Source: Thermococcus chitonophagus (GTDB lineage: Archaea > Methanobacteriota_B > Thermococci > Thermococcales > Thermococcaceae). Taken from it: DNA of 64,000 nt. The notes beneath the pieces were generated by a model. That model was not told the DNA's origin and made no database searches. It was given only the letters and a program-made list of their open reading frames with translations. Shown here piece by piece: positions 1 to 15,344 of the stretch (within the stretch, counting starts at the first letter, position 1; every line of letters starts with the position of its first letter). Where the stretch lies: NCBI RefSeq assembly GCF_002214605.1, contig NZ_CP015193.1, positions 496,001 to 560,000 on the forward strand, read 5' to 3'. The translations under genes were made by a program, and so were the position numbers.

Positions 1-2259
1 GATAGGGCAATATGGTTTCCTCTGTCTTCACCTAGGTGGTACATGCCGAAATCTGGTGGAACATACTTCTATATATATAACTCGGAGGTTCCAACAATAT
101 GGCCCTCATTTAATCGATGGGTTTACTTTATGGATTTCACGCTTTCGTCTAAACATTCTCTACTTAACAAGGGCAATACCGACTTATTAGCAGATATCCT
201 CGGAAATATAGGAATTAAGTATTTGATAATTAGTAATGACACTACCAGACTAATTAACAGAAAAATCATCGGGTATCTAAACAAAAGTGAAGATTTTATG
301 TTAATATTTAACAATAGCCATTACTATGTATATAAAGTTTTAGATAATACTTCAAAAATTTCGACAAAATCCATTATAGTAATTGGTGGTGGCCTTAAAA
401 CTTTAGAAGATTTATGGCCGCTTAAGTTTTCTAATGGGTGTGTTGTCCTTTTAGATGACAATATTAACAAAAACGTTATTAGATACTCGGATACATTAGT
501 CCTTCCATTTTATTCACACTATTTAGACATTATGGTTCATTTTATTAACAGGAATGATATATATCCTCTAACCCGATATAACAAGGAAGGTGCGAGATAT
601 CCAACGGATCCCCACCATGGAATGTGGACTCCATATGTCTCAAACCTACCTCACAGATGGGAGTATCCATACAAAATGGATTACGGATTCTTTACATTTG
701 ACAAAGTTAAGGAAGTTAAGATCCCGATAAATATTCCTACAACTTCCAGCTATATTACATTTGCAAGGGTGTTTAAAAATAATGAGGGGGGGAAATTAAA
801 GTTTCGTATCGATAATTTTTCTTCTACAATAATCAATACAAGAGTAATCGACGATGCTAGATTTGTGTGGGTTAAGGTGGGAGAAGTAAATCTGAACAGA
901 GGGTTACATACACTAAACATTGAAAGTATTAATGGAAAGAATGCTATAAATATTATTGCTATTATTCCAAAAGAAGAGTATTTAAAAACTAAAAAATATA
1001 TCGAGAGGTTATTTTCAAATAAAAGTATCATATATGAACTAAAACTTATAAACAGTTCGTTAACTAGAGAACAAAAAACTGCAATTAGCATAATGAAAAA
1101 TGGGACCTACAGATTTGCACTAAAAGGGAGTGGCGTGGTTAGAGTATCCCTAGGAAATTACAGCTATGTTGCAATATTAAATAACTCTAGGCTCTGGTAT
1201 TCACCGCTATTTTACCTCACGATCGGCACATACAATCTAACAATCGAAGCTCTTTCTTCTAATATCCTTCAGAACCCGTCTTTTGAAAATGGTACTAGTG
1301 GATGGTCAATAGGAAATACAAAATTCAACGTCAGCTTAGACAACACTACTTCTATAGATGGTATCTACAGCTTGAAAGTCAAAACTAACATAACTAAACC
1401 ATTGAGTTGGAGCTGGATTGAGAGCGTGGCCATGAATGTAACCCCTGGAAGGGAGTATATCATTGTCACTCACATGAAAACATACAATGTTAATGGTAGC
1501 AATATTCCAATCGAGGGTTATTTTGAAAACTTCGGAAAGTGGCAACAACTTCGCCAATGCCCCACAGGAAGAACCGGAACTGGCACTTTCAATTGGACTG
1601 AATATCGTTGTATAGTTAAAATCCCAGAGAATGTCACGAAAATTCGCATAATACTTAACGCAGGCTGGGTTCTTGACCCAAGGAAAGGACCGGCAATTAC
1701 ATGGTTCGACGGCATCGGTGTTTATCCAGTTGATAAACTTCCAGTTCTTGATGTTGTCTGGCTTTATTCTGTCAACACTCCTAAGGAAACCCTTGAAGAT
1801 TTATTCATAGTCAACGGAATACCTGCAACTGTGAAGAACTACACTCGCATTAATCCTACCCTATGGAGAGTTAAGGTATATGCAACAAAACCATTTTTCC
1901 TTACCTTCGCCGAGGCGTATGATCCACTTTGGGAAGCAAGGGTTTACAAAGATGGGAAACTTGTAGAGAAAGTTAAGCCAGTCCCTGTTTATGGAGTCAT
2001 CAATGGGTTCTGGATAAACCAGACGGGTAACCTAACCATTATCCTCCGCTACATTCCCCAGGATTGGTTTGAAAGAGGCCTTGTAATATCAGCAACTACC
2101 TTCATCTTTAGCATACTTTACATCTTTTATGATTGGAGAAGAGAAAGGGGGGATAGATGGGCAAAGAAAGTTGAAAAGATAACTCAAAAGTCTAAACAAA
2201 AACTTGTATCCATAATATCCTCAATGTTCAGAAAGCTAACTGGGAGGTTCAAGCGATGA
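1..2259 (+). CDS. C-terminal part of a large membrane-linked surface protein with a carbohydrate-binding-like domain (5' end outside window)
   Basis: The reading frame is open from base 1, so the true start lies upstream; the first ATG in the window, at 43, is internal. About 752 residues are visible. From base 1259 there is a stretch that begins NPSFENGTSGW, typical of CBM4/9-like carbohydrate-binding folds. A single membrane helix near the C-terminus (nucleotides about 2074-2130, with FIFSILYIFYDW) is followed by a basic cytoplasmic tail. Many N-x-S/T sequons fit an exported glycoprotein. The stop overlaps the start of the next gene by 4 nt, and the next three genes are coupled, pointing to a surface-polysaccharide or glycosylation operon. 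The missing N-terminal part may hold membrane helices of a glycosyltransferase, but that is a guess. The first 1.25 kb is clearly more A+T-rich than the rest. Confidence 0.75.
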   Translation, partial: DRAIWFPLSSPRWYMPKSGGTYFYIYNSEVPTIWPSFNRWVYFMDFTLSSKHSLLNKGNTDLLADILGNIGIKYLIISNDTTRLINRKIIGYLNKSEDFMLIFNNSHYYVYKVLDNTSKISTKSIIVIGGGLKTLEDLWPLKFSNGCVVLLDDNINKNVIRYSDTLVLPFYSHYLDIMVHFINRNDIYPLTRYNKEGARYPTDPHHGMWTPYVSNLPHRWEYPYKMDYGFFTFDKVKEVKIPINIPTTSSYITFARVFKNNEGGKLKFRIDNFSSTIINTRVIDDARFVWVKVGEVNLNRGLHTLNIESINGKNAINIIAIIPKEEYLKTKKYIERLFSNKSIIYELKLINSSLTREQKTAISIMKNGTYRFALKGSGVVRVSLGNYSYVAILNNSRLWYSPLFYLTIGTYNLTIEALSSNILQNPSFENGTSGWSIGNTKFNVSLDNTTSIDGIYSLKVKTNITKPLSWSWIESVAMNVTPGREYIIVTHMKTYNVNGSNIPIEGYFENFGKWQQLRQCPTGRTGTGTFNWTEYRCIVKIPENVTKIRIILNAGWVLDPRKGPAITWFDGIGVYPVDKLPVLDVVWLYSVNTPKETLEDLFIVNGIPATVKNYTRINPTLWRVKVYATKPFFLTFAEAYDPLWEARVYKDGKLVEKVKPVPVYGVINGFWINQTGNLTIILRYIPQDWFERGLVISATTFIFSILYIFYDWRRERGDRWAKKVEKITQKSKQKLVSIISSMFRKLTGRFKR

Positions 2260-3692
2260 AAAGGACATTACTCTTTACATTTTTGTTACTTATCACTCCT
2301 TATGTGACAGCTCAAAATGCTTGGTGGCCTATAAATACGTCTATCGAGAACATAAATGGGACTCTAATAGTTAAATCTTTAAAAAGTGAGCCCTTTACCC
2401 TTCTTGTTTCTCCCAGATATCCTTTAAATACCAGCTGGAAATTTAACGCTCTTGTTAAAGGGATTAATTTCAACGAGACTTATGTGGAAATAGGGTACTT
2501 CTCAAGTAATGGAACGTTCTTATATGCAACTAAATTTACAAAGATTGGTGAGGAAACCTTTGGATGGATAAATCTCACCGTCATTGCTACTCCTCAAAAG
2601 GATGCAAACTTTACGGCTTTGATGTTTGTTTTTAACGGTTCTGGTACTCTTTTTATCCGAAACTTTACAGCAACTCCTGTAAATGCGAGTTCCCTTAGCG
2701 TGAATTCAACTTTCATTGCTCGCTACCTCTCTTTAACTGATATCCTCCTAGAGCTCAAGCCAAAGAAATACCTGATAGTTAATGAAAGTGACCTTGTAGC
2801 CTTAATAATCCTAAATGGGGAAGAGTACCATCCTGGCGATGAAATAAGGGCTGATTTCTACATAATGAATAAAGTCGGCATTGTGGACGAGGTTGATATT
2901 AAACTCGAGGTTTACTACCATGGAATAAAGGTGTATTCGTACTCACATCCCTCTTGGAGGGAATATTCAGCTGGCAAAATAGTTCACATCTTCCAATCCT
3001 CTAGATTGCCTAGAATAACCCCTCCGGGTAAGTACACGCTGAAGTTCTACATAACCCCTAAGGGAAGAGAGCCTAAGGTTGCCACCACCACAATAGTAGT
3101 TAAGCCTACTCTTTCGTGGTTTGCGATGGTCTTTGTCGCTATATCCTTTATGTTATTGCTAGGAATTGTTCTTGTAAAGGCTCCAAAGTTCATAGAGCCT
3201 GCAGTCTTAGGACTTAAAAAGGCCTACAAGGAGTTTTCAGTTGGACAAAAGTTCGTATTCTATGCAATTGTTGGCCTGATCTTATCAGCTATTGTGCTTG
3301 CATTAGGAGCTGAAAATTATGCAAACGACATCGCAATTGGGGTTTACTACCTATTATTAATTGGAGTCATAAACTTGTGGATTGAGTACTTCGAGCCCAA
3401 ATGGGATAATCCCAATATTAGAACGATCGCAAGTTTTTACTTACTGGCTCTTCTCTTGTATCTCTCCCGTGTCCAGCTGACTATTTATCCCTCAATGATA
3501 TCTCTGGGAATTGGAATATCCTTAAGTGTTCTATACTTACGCTCAAGGCCTAAGAGAAAGCTCAGGGTCATTTACGTATCGAGGAAAGATGGGGAGTTAT
3601 TCATGATTGCTGAGGATGAGGAGTGGAAGTATATGGCGATATCTTCAGGTGATTCGTTTATGCTCGTCGGGAAGAGGAGGGAAGGCAAATGA
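2256..3692 (+). CDS. Membrane protein with large extracellular beta-rich region and C-terminal helices
   Basis: This protein has 478 residues. An N-terminal signal peptide (MKRTLLFTFLLLITPYVTAQ) precedes about 270 extracellular residues rich in N-x-S/T sequons and beta-strand-like segments. Residues about 180-285 resemble an Ig-like or NPCBM-associated domain, with short motifs such as GEEYHPGDEI and PPGKYTLKF. Roughly five membrane helices follow from residue 288, then a short cytoplasmic beta-rich tail. It overlaps both neighbours by 4 nt (ATGA), so it is translationally coupled to the upstream surface protein and the downstream glycosyltransferase. I do not recognise a named family. A role in building or anchoring surface glycans is inferred only from context. 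Confidence 0.8.
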   Translation: MKRTLLFTFLLLITPYVTAQNAWWPINTSIENINGTLIVKSLKSEPFTLLVSPRYPLNTSWKFNALVKGINFNETYVEIGYFSSNGTFLYATKFTKIGEETFGWINLTVIATPQKDANFTALMFVFNGSGTLFIRNFTATPVNASSLSVNSTFIARYLSLTDILLELKPKKYLIVNESDLVALIILNGEEYHPGDEIRADFYIMNKVGIVDEVDIKLEVYYHGIKVYSYSHPSWREYSAGKIVHIFQSSRLPRITPPGKYTLKFYITPKGREPKVATTTIVVKPTLSWFAMVFVAISFMLLLGIVLVKAPKFIEPAVLGLKKAYKEFSVGQKFVFYAIVGLILSAIVLALGAENYANDIAIGVYYLLLIGVINLWIEYFEPKWDNPNIRTIASFYLLALLLYLSRVQLTIYPSMISLGIGISLSVLYLRSRPKRKLRVIYVSRKDGELFMIAEDEEWKYMAISSGDSFMLVGKRREGK

Positions 3693-5020
3693 AAAGAATA
3701 TTTGTTTTGTGGTTTGCTCTAATATTCCTCCCACTTTTTACCCTCAGACTTTTTCAGGATGAGATGCTGTATATCAATCTTTCAAAATTAGCATTTTCCC
3801 TGACTTTTAGGCCCAGATCCTCCCTAGTCTTCCTATTAACGTCACCTCTAGCTGTTGTATCCAACGTTCACGCGAGAGTTTTTCTGCTTAGGCTTTCCAC
3901 ATCTCTGGCAACGTTGCTCGATGTTCTCCTGATTTATAAGATAGCTGAAAAGTTGTTTGGGAAAAGAGAAGCGTTCCTCAGCTCAATTCTTTTCCTTTTC
4001 GCATTTACCGTTCTAAGGTATGGGGCAAGATACACCCTTGAACCCTGGGGGACTCTCTTTATGCTACTAGCCGTTTATTGGCTTGAAGATAAACCCCTTT
4101 TGTCCTCAATATTCGCAGGCTTGGCATTCTGGGCAAGAGAATCTTGGCTCGTTGTTTGGCCCTTCTATCTGTACTATGCAAGGATCACCAAAAGGCGAGA
4201 ATTCTTGAAGATCTTTGTGGTATCATTAGTTGTAGTAACCCTAAACTTCCTTTTTATGTACTTGGTTAGTATAGGATACGGAGGGTTTGAAAAAACAACT
4301 GTTATAACTTATCCATCTCGAACGATAATGTCTTTCTCATCCTTAATCCCGCTCTTGATCAGGGATTGGATCGAATTTATAGTTGCATATCCCCTCATAA
4401 CGATCGGCTTCCTATATGCACTGAAAGAAAAATCAAGCCTCAAGGTTGTCTCAATTGGAGCTCTTTTTACCCTTAATGGAATAATTGGCTTCATTATCAA
4501 TGGGCCCTTTGAAAGATACGCCTTTGGCTCTCTTGCATTTGCAAGTATCTTCGCTGGCAGAGGCCTAGTGCTCCTGTATGAGAAGTTTAAAGTTGGATTT
4601 TCGCTGGAAAAAGTTCTGGCTATATTTTTAATAGCTAAATTTGTAGTGTTCAACATTGCAGTCATAGAGTTCAGCGACATAGGGGCAGAGGGTATTCAAG
4701 ACTATGGGTACTGGTATGACGCGGAGGTATTCAAGATACTAAGCGAGCATGCTAATCCTCAGGAGTTCTTAGCTGGGACTCCCCATCCTCTACTTTTGGG
4801 TTTCAGAAATTATTGCTGGCCAGATAGGAACATATCCAAGGCAATATCCTGGGATCCTGACTGGTTGATAACCTTCAAAGCATGGGTTACCATAAACAAT
4901 ACAAAAGACTTGGAGGTATGGTATGTAGGTCCCTATGTGGTAATTCATGCTAAAAGGAAAGGTGCTATAAAAGAAAACGTTCACCTAGGAAATCTTGAGT
5001 TCTGGAAGCTAAGAAAGTAG
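3689..5020 (+). CDS. GT39/PMT-like polyprenyl-linked sugar glycosyltransferase, integral membrane
   Basis: This protein of 443 residues has about ten membrane helices. The acidic pair in the first loop (FQDEMLY) and the later RYGARYTLEPWGTLF segment match the layout of the GT-C superfamily (PMT/ArnT/glycosyltransferase 39), which move a sugar from a lipid-phosphate carrier to an acceptor outside the membrane. The last 80 residues form a soluble tail. The start overlaps the previous stop by 4 nt. The last 56 nt overlap the 3' end of the convergent GT4 gene, so the two coding regions share DNA. Donor and acceptor cannot be told from sequence. Confidence 0.8.
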   Translation: MKRIFVLWFALIFLPLFTLRLFQDEMLYINLSKLAFSLTFRPRSSLVFLLTSPLAVVSNVHARVFLLRLSTSLATLLDVLLIYKIAEKLFGKREAFLSSILFLFAFTVLRYGARYTLEPWGTLFMLLAVYWLEDKPLLSSIFAGLAFWARESWLVVWPFYLYYARITKRREFLKIFVVSLVVVTLNFLFMYLVSIGYGGFEKTTVITYPSRTIMSFSSLIPLLIRDWIEFIVAYPLITIGFLYALKEKSSLKVVSIGALFTLNGIIGFIINGPFERYAFGSLAFASIFAGRGLVLLYEKFKVGFSLEKVLAIFLIAKFVVFNIAVIEFSDIGAEGIQDYGYWYDAEVFKILSEHANPQEFLAGTPHPLLLGFRNYCWPDRNISKAISWDPDWLITFKAWVTINNTKDLEVWYVGPYVVIHAKRKGAIKENVHLGNLEFWKLRK

Positions 5021-6029
5021 ACCTTCTCCTTCCAATGACTCCCATCTTTCTCCTGATTTTCTCATTCTCGAGCAAGAGCCTCAACGCCCTATTGATATCT
5101 TTCTCACTAATTCCTATGACAATTCCACACTTCCCATCTTCAACGATAACAGGTAGCTCCCCAACCCCAGTAACTACGACTGGAGTTCCAAGTAGCATGG
5201 CCTCTATAACAACCATCCCAAATCCCTCGCTCTTTGAAGACGGCAGAACAAGTACTTTGGCGTTCTTATAGATTTTTACTAGGTCTTCTTTACTAACGAA
5301 TCCTTTAAACTCTGCATCCACTCCAAGTCTCCTTGCTTCTCTAATGTAGTACTCCCTCAGGTCTCCATCTCCAACGACAACTAACTTGCCATTTATCCCC
5401 TTCATGGCCCTTAGTAGCAACTCCAAGTTTTTCCACCTGTGGTACTTCCCCAGCTGGCCAACAAATAAAACATAGCTTCCTCTATAGTTTGGTTCTGCCC
5501 TTAAAAAGGCCTCATCAACTGGAGGGTACCTAACTTTAGCCCGAAACCTCTTCCTTTTTAGTACCCTCTGCACGTACCTTGAGACGGCTATTATCCTGGT
5601 ATTCCTTAACGTAATTCTCTCCACGGTCTTTTCATAAACTCTCGCTAAAATATCTACCAAGGATCCCTTTACGAGCTCGCCTGTATGGTAAAAAACCACA
5701 ACATCTATCCCAAGGATCTTCCCAACGAGAGAAGCAACATCAGCATAGAAGGGAACTGGAGTGTGGGCTATTATCAAATCCGTCTTCTTGGCAATCTTTA
5801 TCACTTCAAAGGGAAGCTGCACCCTTATTGGGGTGTTTGAGAGTATGAAGTTCGGCTTTTTTCTTATAACCTTGATATTTCCGATTTCCTCCTCCCTTTC
5901 CTTTCCCCTTGTTGCACACACAACGGTAACCTCGTGCTCTTTAGCCAGATCTTTAGCGAGTTTAAATGCATACCTCTCAAGACCTCCTCCCTCTGGATAG
6001 AAGTAGGGGGAGAGCATGAGGATTTTCAC
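4965..6029 (-). CDS. GT4-family glycosyltransferase (GT-B fold)
   Basis: This protein of 354 residues begins MKILMLSPYFYPEGGGLERY, the usual GT4 N-terminus with a GGxE acceptor loop. The nucleotide-sugar site is seen in the C-terminal half: FVGQLGKYHRWKN, then EGFGMVVIEAMLLGTPVV with the E-x7-E motif. No membrane helices are present, so it acts at the cytoplasmic face. It overlaps the upstream GT2 gene by 4 nt and is probably co-transcribed with it. The C-terminal 25 residues lack the usual GT4 ending and lie on DNA shared with the convergent gene, so the tail may have been altered. Likely role: adding a sugar during assembly of the lipid-linked glycan. Confidence 0.88.
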   Translation of the reverse strand: MKILMLSPYFYPEGGGLERYAFKLAKDLAKEHEVTVVCATRGKEREEEIGNIKVIRKKPNFILSNTPIRVQLPFEVIKIAKKTDLIIAHTPVPFYADVASLVGKILGIDVVVFYHTGELVKGSLVDILARVYEKTVERITLRNTRIIAVSRYVQRVLKRKRFRAKVRYPPVDEAFLRAEPNYRGSYVLFVGQLGKYHRWKNLELLLRAMKGINGKLVVVGDGDLREYYIREARRLGVDAEFKGFVSKEDLVKIYKNAKVLVLPSSKSEGFGMVVIEAMLLGTPVVVTGVGELPVIVEDGKCGIVIGISEKDINRALRLLLENEKIRRKMGVIGRRRSTFLASRTQDFLGERFLL

Positions 6030-7141
6030 TCGAACCCCTCCTTAAGCATGAAGATGCTTATAAAGAACGAGAAGAAGACAACCTGCAGTCCGACGGCTAT
6101 TAAGGTTAGGACTAAGATTGCAGCCTTAACCTCATAAAGTTCCCCATAACCTCTCCTGTACCACTGGTAGAATATCCACAGTCCCAGGAGGAATCCCGAG
6201 ATTATCATGAACCCTCCAAGTGCTAGACCTTCCTCCAGTATAGAGTATCTCATGAAAAACTCCGTTAGCTCATCGGGCTTTGAGAATCCCTCCTTCACTG
6301 CATAAACTTTGGCAGATATCCCGAAGTTGAGGACTTGCAAGCCCACTATAGCGAGAAGGCTTCCCAGGATCATCGTGTGAACCCTAAAGGGGTTCGTGTT
6401 ATAGGCGTAGATCATAAGGGCTATCCCTAAAATAATTATCAATATTCCGGGAATTAGGAAGAGGTACGTTGGTGAATATAGGAGCATCAGCCTTAGGTGC
6501 CTCCAGCCGTCCTTCAGCGAGTGGAGCTTTGATTTTCCTATTCTGGGATAATAGGTGATAGGAACCTCCTTGATCCTTAAACCGGCCCTCACGGCCTCTA
6601 TTATCATCTCACTAGCAAATTCCATCCCCCTGCACTTGAGGTTCAACCTTTCCAGAACTTCCCTTTTGAAAGCTCTCATCCCACAGTGTGCATCTGAAAC
6701 GTTTGTCTTGAAGAACACATCTAAGATCTTGGTGAGCAAGGGATTGCCGATGTACCGGTGAAGCCATGGCATGGCTCCGGGTAGAATTTTGCCCTTAAGC
6801 CTAGTACAAATGACCAGGTCGGCTTCGTCCTTCATAAGGGGTTCTAAAAGTCTAGGAATGTCCTCGGGCGGATAGCTCCCATCAGGATCCATCATCACTA
6901 TGTATTTCCCTTTCGCGACCTTAAAACCCTCGAGGTACGCTCCCCCGTACCCTTTGCTCCTCTGCCTTATCACCTTGGCCCCCAATCGTTGGGCTATCTC
7001 AGGAGTTCTGTCCTGGCTCTTATCGACCACTATTATCTCGTACTCTACCCCCATATCCTCCAGAACTTCCTTTATCCTTGGGAGTACAGCCTTTATTGCT
7101 TCCTCCTCGTTCATCGTTGGCAGAATCACTGAAACGTCCAT
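6026..7141 (-). CDS. Dolichol-phosphate mannose synthase-like GT2 glycosyltransferase with C-terminal membrane helices
   Basis: This protein of 371 residues has a GT2 catalytic domain (about 1-225): start motif SVILPTMNEEEAI, metal-binding MMDPDGSYPPED, and the catalytic-loop region with CGMRAFKRE. Four membrane helices follow (about 228-250, 260-282, 310-335, 345-368). A GT2 domain plus four helices is the layout of the structurally known P. furiosus dolichol-phosphate mannose synthase, so transfer of a sugar (mannose or glucose) from a nucleotide to dolichol phosphate is likely. The product would feed the GT39-like enzyme and AglB nearby. It lies divergent from aglB across a 78-nt promoter region. 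Confidence 0.88.
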   Translation of the reverse strand: MDVSVILPTMNEEEAIKAVLPRIKEVLEDMGVEYEIIVVDKSQDRTPEIAQRLGAKVIRQRSKGYGGAYLEGFKVAKGKYIVMMDPDGSYPPEDIPRLLEPLMKDEADLVICTRLKGKILPGAMPWLHRYIGNPLLTKILDVFFKTNVSDAHCGMRAFKREVLERLNLKCRGMEFASEMIIEAVRAGLRIKEVPITYYPRIGKSKLHSLKDGWRHLRLMLLYSPTYLFLIPGILIIILGIALMIYAYNTNPFRVHTMILGSLLAIVGLQVLNFGISAKVYAVKEGFSKPDELTEFFMRYSILEEGLALGGFMIISGFLLGLWIFYQWYRRGYGELYEVKAAILVLTLIAVGLQVVFFSFFISIFMLKEGFE

Positions 7142-7172
7142 GTTAATTCCCGTCCCTTAATATCTCCTTGGA

Positions 7173-7188
7173 GCTTAAAAAGTTATAA
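7173..7188 (+). promoter_or_regulatory. Probable TATA promoter of aglB
   Basis: The A+T-rich segment gcttaaaaagttataag lies about 35-45 nt before the aglB ATG, with a purine-rich ribosome binding site (aaagggg) just upstream of the ATG. This spacing is usual for Thermococcales. The divergent GT2 gene starts only 78 nt away, so both promoters must sit in this gap. Confidence 0.45.
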
Positions 7189-7219
7189 GGGAAGGCATTT
7201 AAATTCAGGAAAGGGGAAT

Positions 7220-9403
7220 ATGAAGAGGGAAAAGTACCTGCTCATCGGCATCTTAACCCTAGCCATAGTACTAAGGTTGCTGCCATTGAGGTTTAATTAC
7301 ATGCTCGGCTATGATCCTTATTTTCACCTTAAGTACATAGAGTACTCCTTGGAAAAAGGCCAATGGATAAACTTCTTTCCCTACGCCTTCGGTCCTTGGG
7401 GCATGCAGGTTCACAATTACCATCCCCTTGGCCTCTGGATGACCCCCGGTTACCTATCTAAAGTCCTTCATATTTCCCCGGAAGTTGCGTTTAAGTTAAC
7501 TCCCCTGATATTTGGAATTCTCACCTTGGTCTTTCTGTGGTATGGTCTTCGAAAGATGTATAATGATAAGGTTGCCCTACTTGGAACTTTCCTTCTTTCG
7601 GTAAGCTTCGCTCACATAATGAGATCATGTGCTAACTACTACAGGGGAGACAATTACATGCTGTTCTGGTACTCACTCGTGTTCTTGGGGTTTTCCATCA
7701 TGTTTGAAAGGCCAAAAGTAGCTTATCCACTAATTCTGCTATCTCTATCCTTCTCATCGATATTCTGGCAGGCTTATTACCCAATCTTCGTTCTGGCCCT
7801 TGTTAACGCCCTCATGCTCTCGATCTGGGGCTTTCTCTATGGTGATAAAACTACCATTAAGAAGGTAGCAGTCCTTGTAGCGGGAACACTTGGTTCTGCG
7901 GTCTTAGCTGGAATCCTTGGGAGGTACTTTGGTTACGGCATGTTTGGCTACGACAGATCACTTCCAAGACAGTTCACGATCTTTAAGGTTAAGTTCTTAG
8001 GAGATGCATTCTTGACTTACTATATCTTCCTAGCCTTAGCCACAGTTGCCGTTTTAGCCGTAATGCTACTCCTTAAAGAGAGAATGAGCTTTAGAATGAA
8101 AGTGGCCTTTATTGGGGTGCTGGCTCTTGTATCTCTCTTCGTTCTTGGTAAATTTTACTCGGGCCTGAGCACACTATTCAAAGCACTTCCAATCTCTGAA
8201 ACACAGAGGCCTAGCATAGGGGACTTTTGGGAGGCATATGGGCTTCAGATATTTTTAATTCCTCTAGCCGTGCTTAAGTTCAGGAAGCCAGACAAATGGG
8301 ACTTTCTTATTCTGGGCACGGCAATAGCTCTGCTTCCAATGGCCTTTATATGGACGAGGTTCTTCTTCATTGCCTCCATTGCCCTCTCAATGCTTCTAGC
8401 CCTGGGGTTCTCTTCCTTAAAGCTTAAGAAAACTGTGGCAACGGCTGTAGTTACTTTGGTTCTCCTAGCGTCATTCCTCCACGGCTTCTACTACACCTAT
8501 CATTTAAAACCGGAGATGAGCGACAACTGGGAGAGGGCTCTTGACTACCTCGCGAACCACTCAAACGTAAACGATGTAGTTATGGTCTGGTGGGACTACG
8601 GAAACTGGGTGACGTACTATTCTACGAGGGCTCCCGTTGCCCAGATAGGCCCGAGTGCATTCGTCGCGAAGTACTATCTAGGCCTTGTAGGTAATAGATC
8701 CCTCATGGGCATGGGTGTTGACTACGTTATTGTAGCATTGAATTACATCTACAAGTCAAAGGCAATAGTTGAGACTGCGGGGTTAAACCCGAAGACATCC
8801 GGCTACGGTCTTCTGATTCTGTATCCTGCAGGGAGGGAGGGGGGCTACCTGAGGTTCTATGGTGATGGTGTAAATGTTCTCGTCGGAAAGGACTTCATCA
8901 TGACAGTCCATGGCCAGCCGGTTCTTCCCAGGGAAGTTTTCATAGAGGATAAGTCGGGGATTAAAAGCTTTAGAGTGGATCAAAAATCTGATCTGTATGT
9001 TTACGTGAACCTAAACTACAACTACGCCATAGTCACGAACGCAAAAACATTCAACACTCCAATGATAAGACTACTCTTCACCAACGGCACTCCTGGATAC
9101 AAGCTCGTTTACTCGGACGGCGGAATAATCAAGGTGTACAAGTTTGAACATCCAAACGTTGCAGTTAAAAGAGAAGGGAGCAAAATCGTCATGGCATTTT
9201 CGGATCCCGTGGGAAGTAAATTAGTGGTAGAGGGCTTCCTAGATAATGGTACCATGGTCTACAGGAAAGTTTTCAACGTGAAGGGCATGGAAGAACTCTC
9301 CCTCCCCCAGGATTTAAACGGTAGCGTCGTGGTTAGGTATGCATACATAGGAAAGTACGTTCTTGACAGGGGTGTCTTCAGGATAGATGACCTCAAAGGA
9401 TAA
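7220..9403 (+). CDS. aglB: Oligosaccharyltransferase AglB, short form
   Basis: This protein of 727 residues has about 12-13 membrane helices in the N-terminal 425 residues and a soluble C-terminal domain. The invariant WWDYG motif is at residues 457-461, in the sequence VWWDYGNWVTYY. The first acidic motif is GYDPYFH near residue 30, and RGDNYM near residue 140 fits the second acidic, metal-binding loop. The PSIGDFWEAYG segment fits the external-loop-5 TIxE-like motif. The enzyme transfers the lipid-linked oligosaccharide to Asn in N-x-S/T on the outer face. About 727 residues matches the AglB-S class of Pyrococcus, distinct from the long AglB-L paralogue. The flanking glycosyltransferases support a glycosylation locus. 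Confidence 0.95.
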   Translation: MKREKYLLIGILTLAIVLRLLPLRFNYMLGYDPYFHLKYIEYSLEKGQWINFFPYAFGPWGMQVHNYHPLGLWMTPGYLSKVLHISPEVAFKLTPLIFGILTLVFLWYGLRKMYNDKVALLGTFLLSVSFAHIMRSCANYYRGDNYMLFWYSLVFLGFSIMFERPKVAYPLILLSLSFSSIFWQAYYPIFVLALVNALMLSIWGFLYGDKTTIKKVAVLVAGTLGSAVLAGILGRYFGYGMFGYDRSLPRQFTIFKVKFLGDAFLTYYIFLALATVAVLAVMLLLKERMSFRMKVAFIGVLALVSLFVLGKFYSGLSTLFKALPISETQRPSIGDFWEAYGLQIFLIPLAVLKFRKPDKWDFLILGTAIALLPMAFIWTRFFFIASIALSMLLALGFSSLKLKKTVATAVVTLVLLASFLHGFYYTYHLKPEMSDNWERALDYLANHSNVNDVVMVWWDYGNWVTYYSTRAPVAQIGPSAFVAKYYLGLVGNRSLMGMGVDYVIVALNYIYKSKAIVETAGLNPKTSGYGLLILYPAGREGGYLRFYGDGVNVLVGKDFIMTVHGQPVLPREVFIEDKSGIKSFRVDQKSDLYVYVNLNYNYAIVTNAKTFNTPMIRLLFTNGTPGYKLVYSDGGIIKVYKFEHPNVAVKREGSKIVMAFSDPVGSKLVVEGFLDNGTMVYRKVFNVKGMEELSLPQDLNGSVVVRYAYIGKYVLDRGVFRIDDLKG

Positions 9404-9539
9404 TTTAACCTGCCTAGTTTTGTGACAACTTCTCTCAAATTTTTTTGTACAATTGATAAGACTCCTAAGGGCAAGGTATAATAGCTGAGCCTCTAACTTT
9501 CTGGGTGCTGATAATATTACAGCGATTGCCCCTTTTTAA

Positions 9540-15344
<5,805 letters not shown>

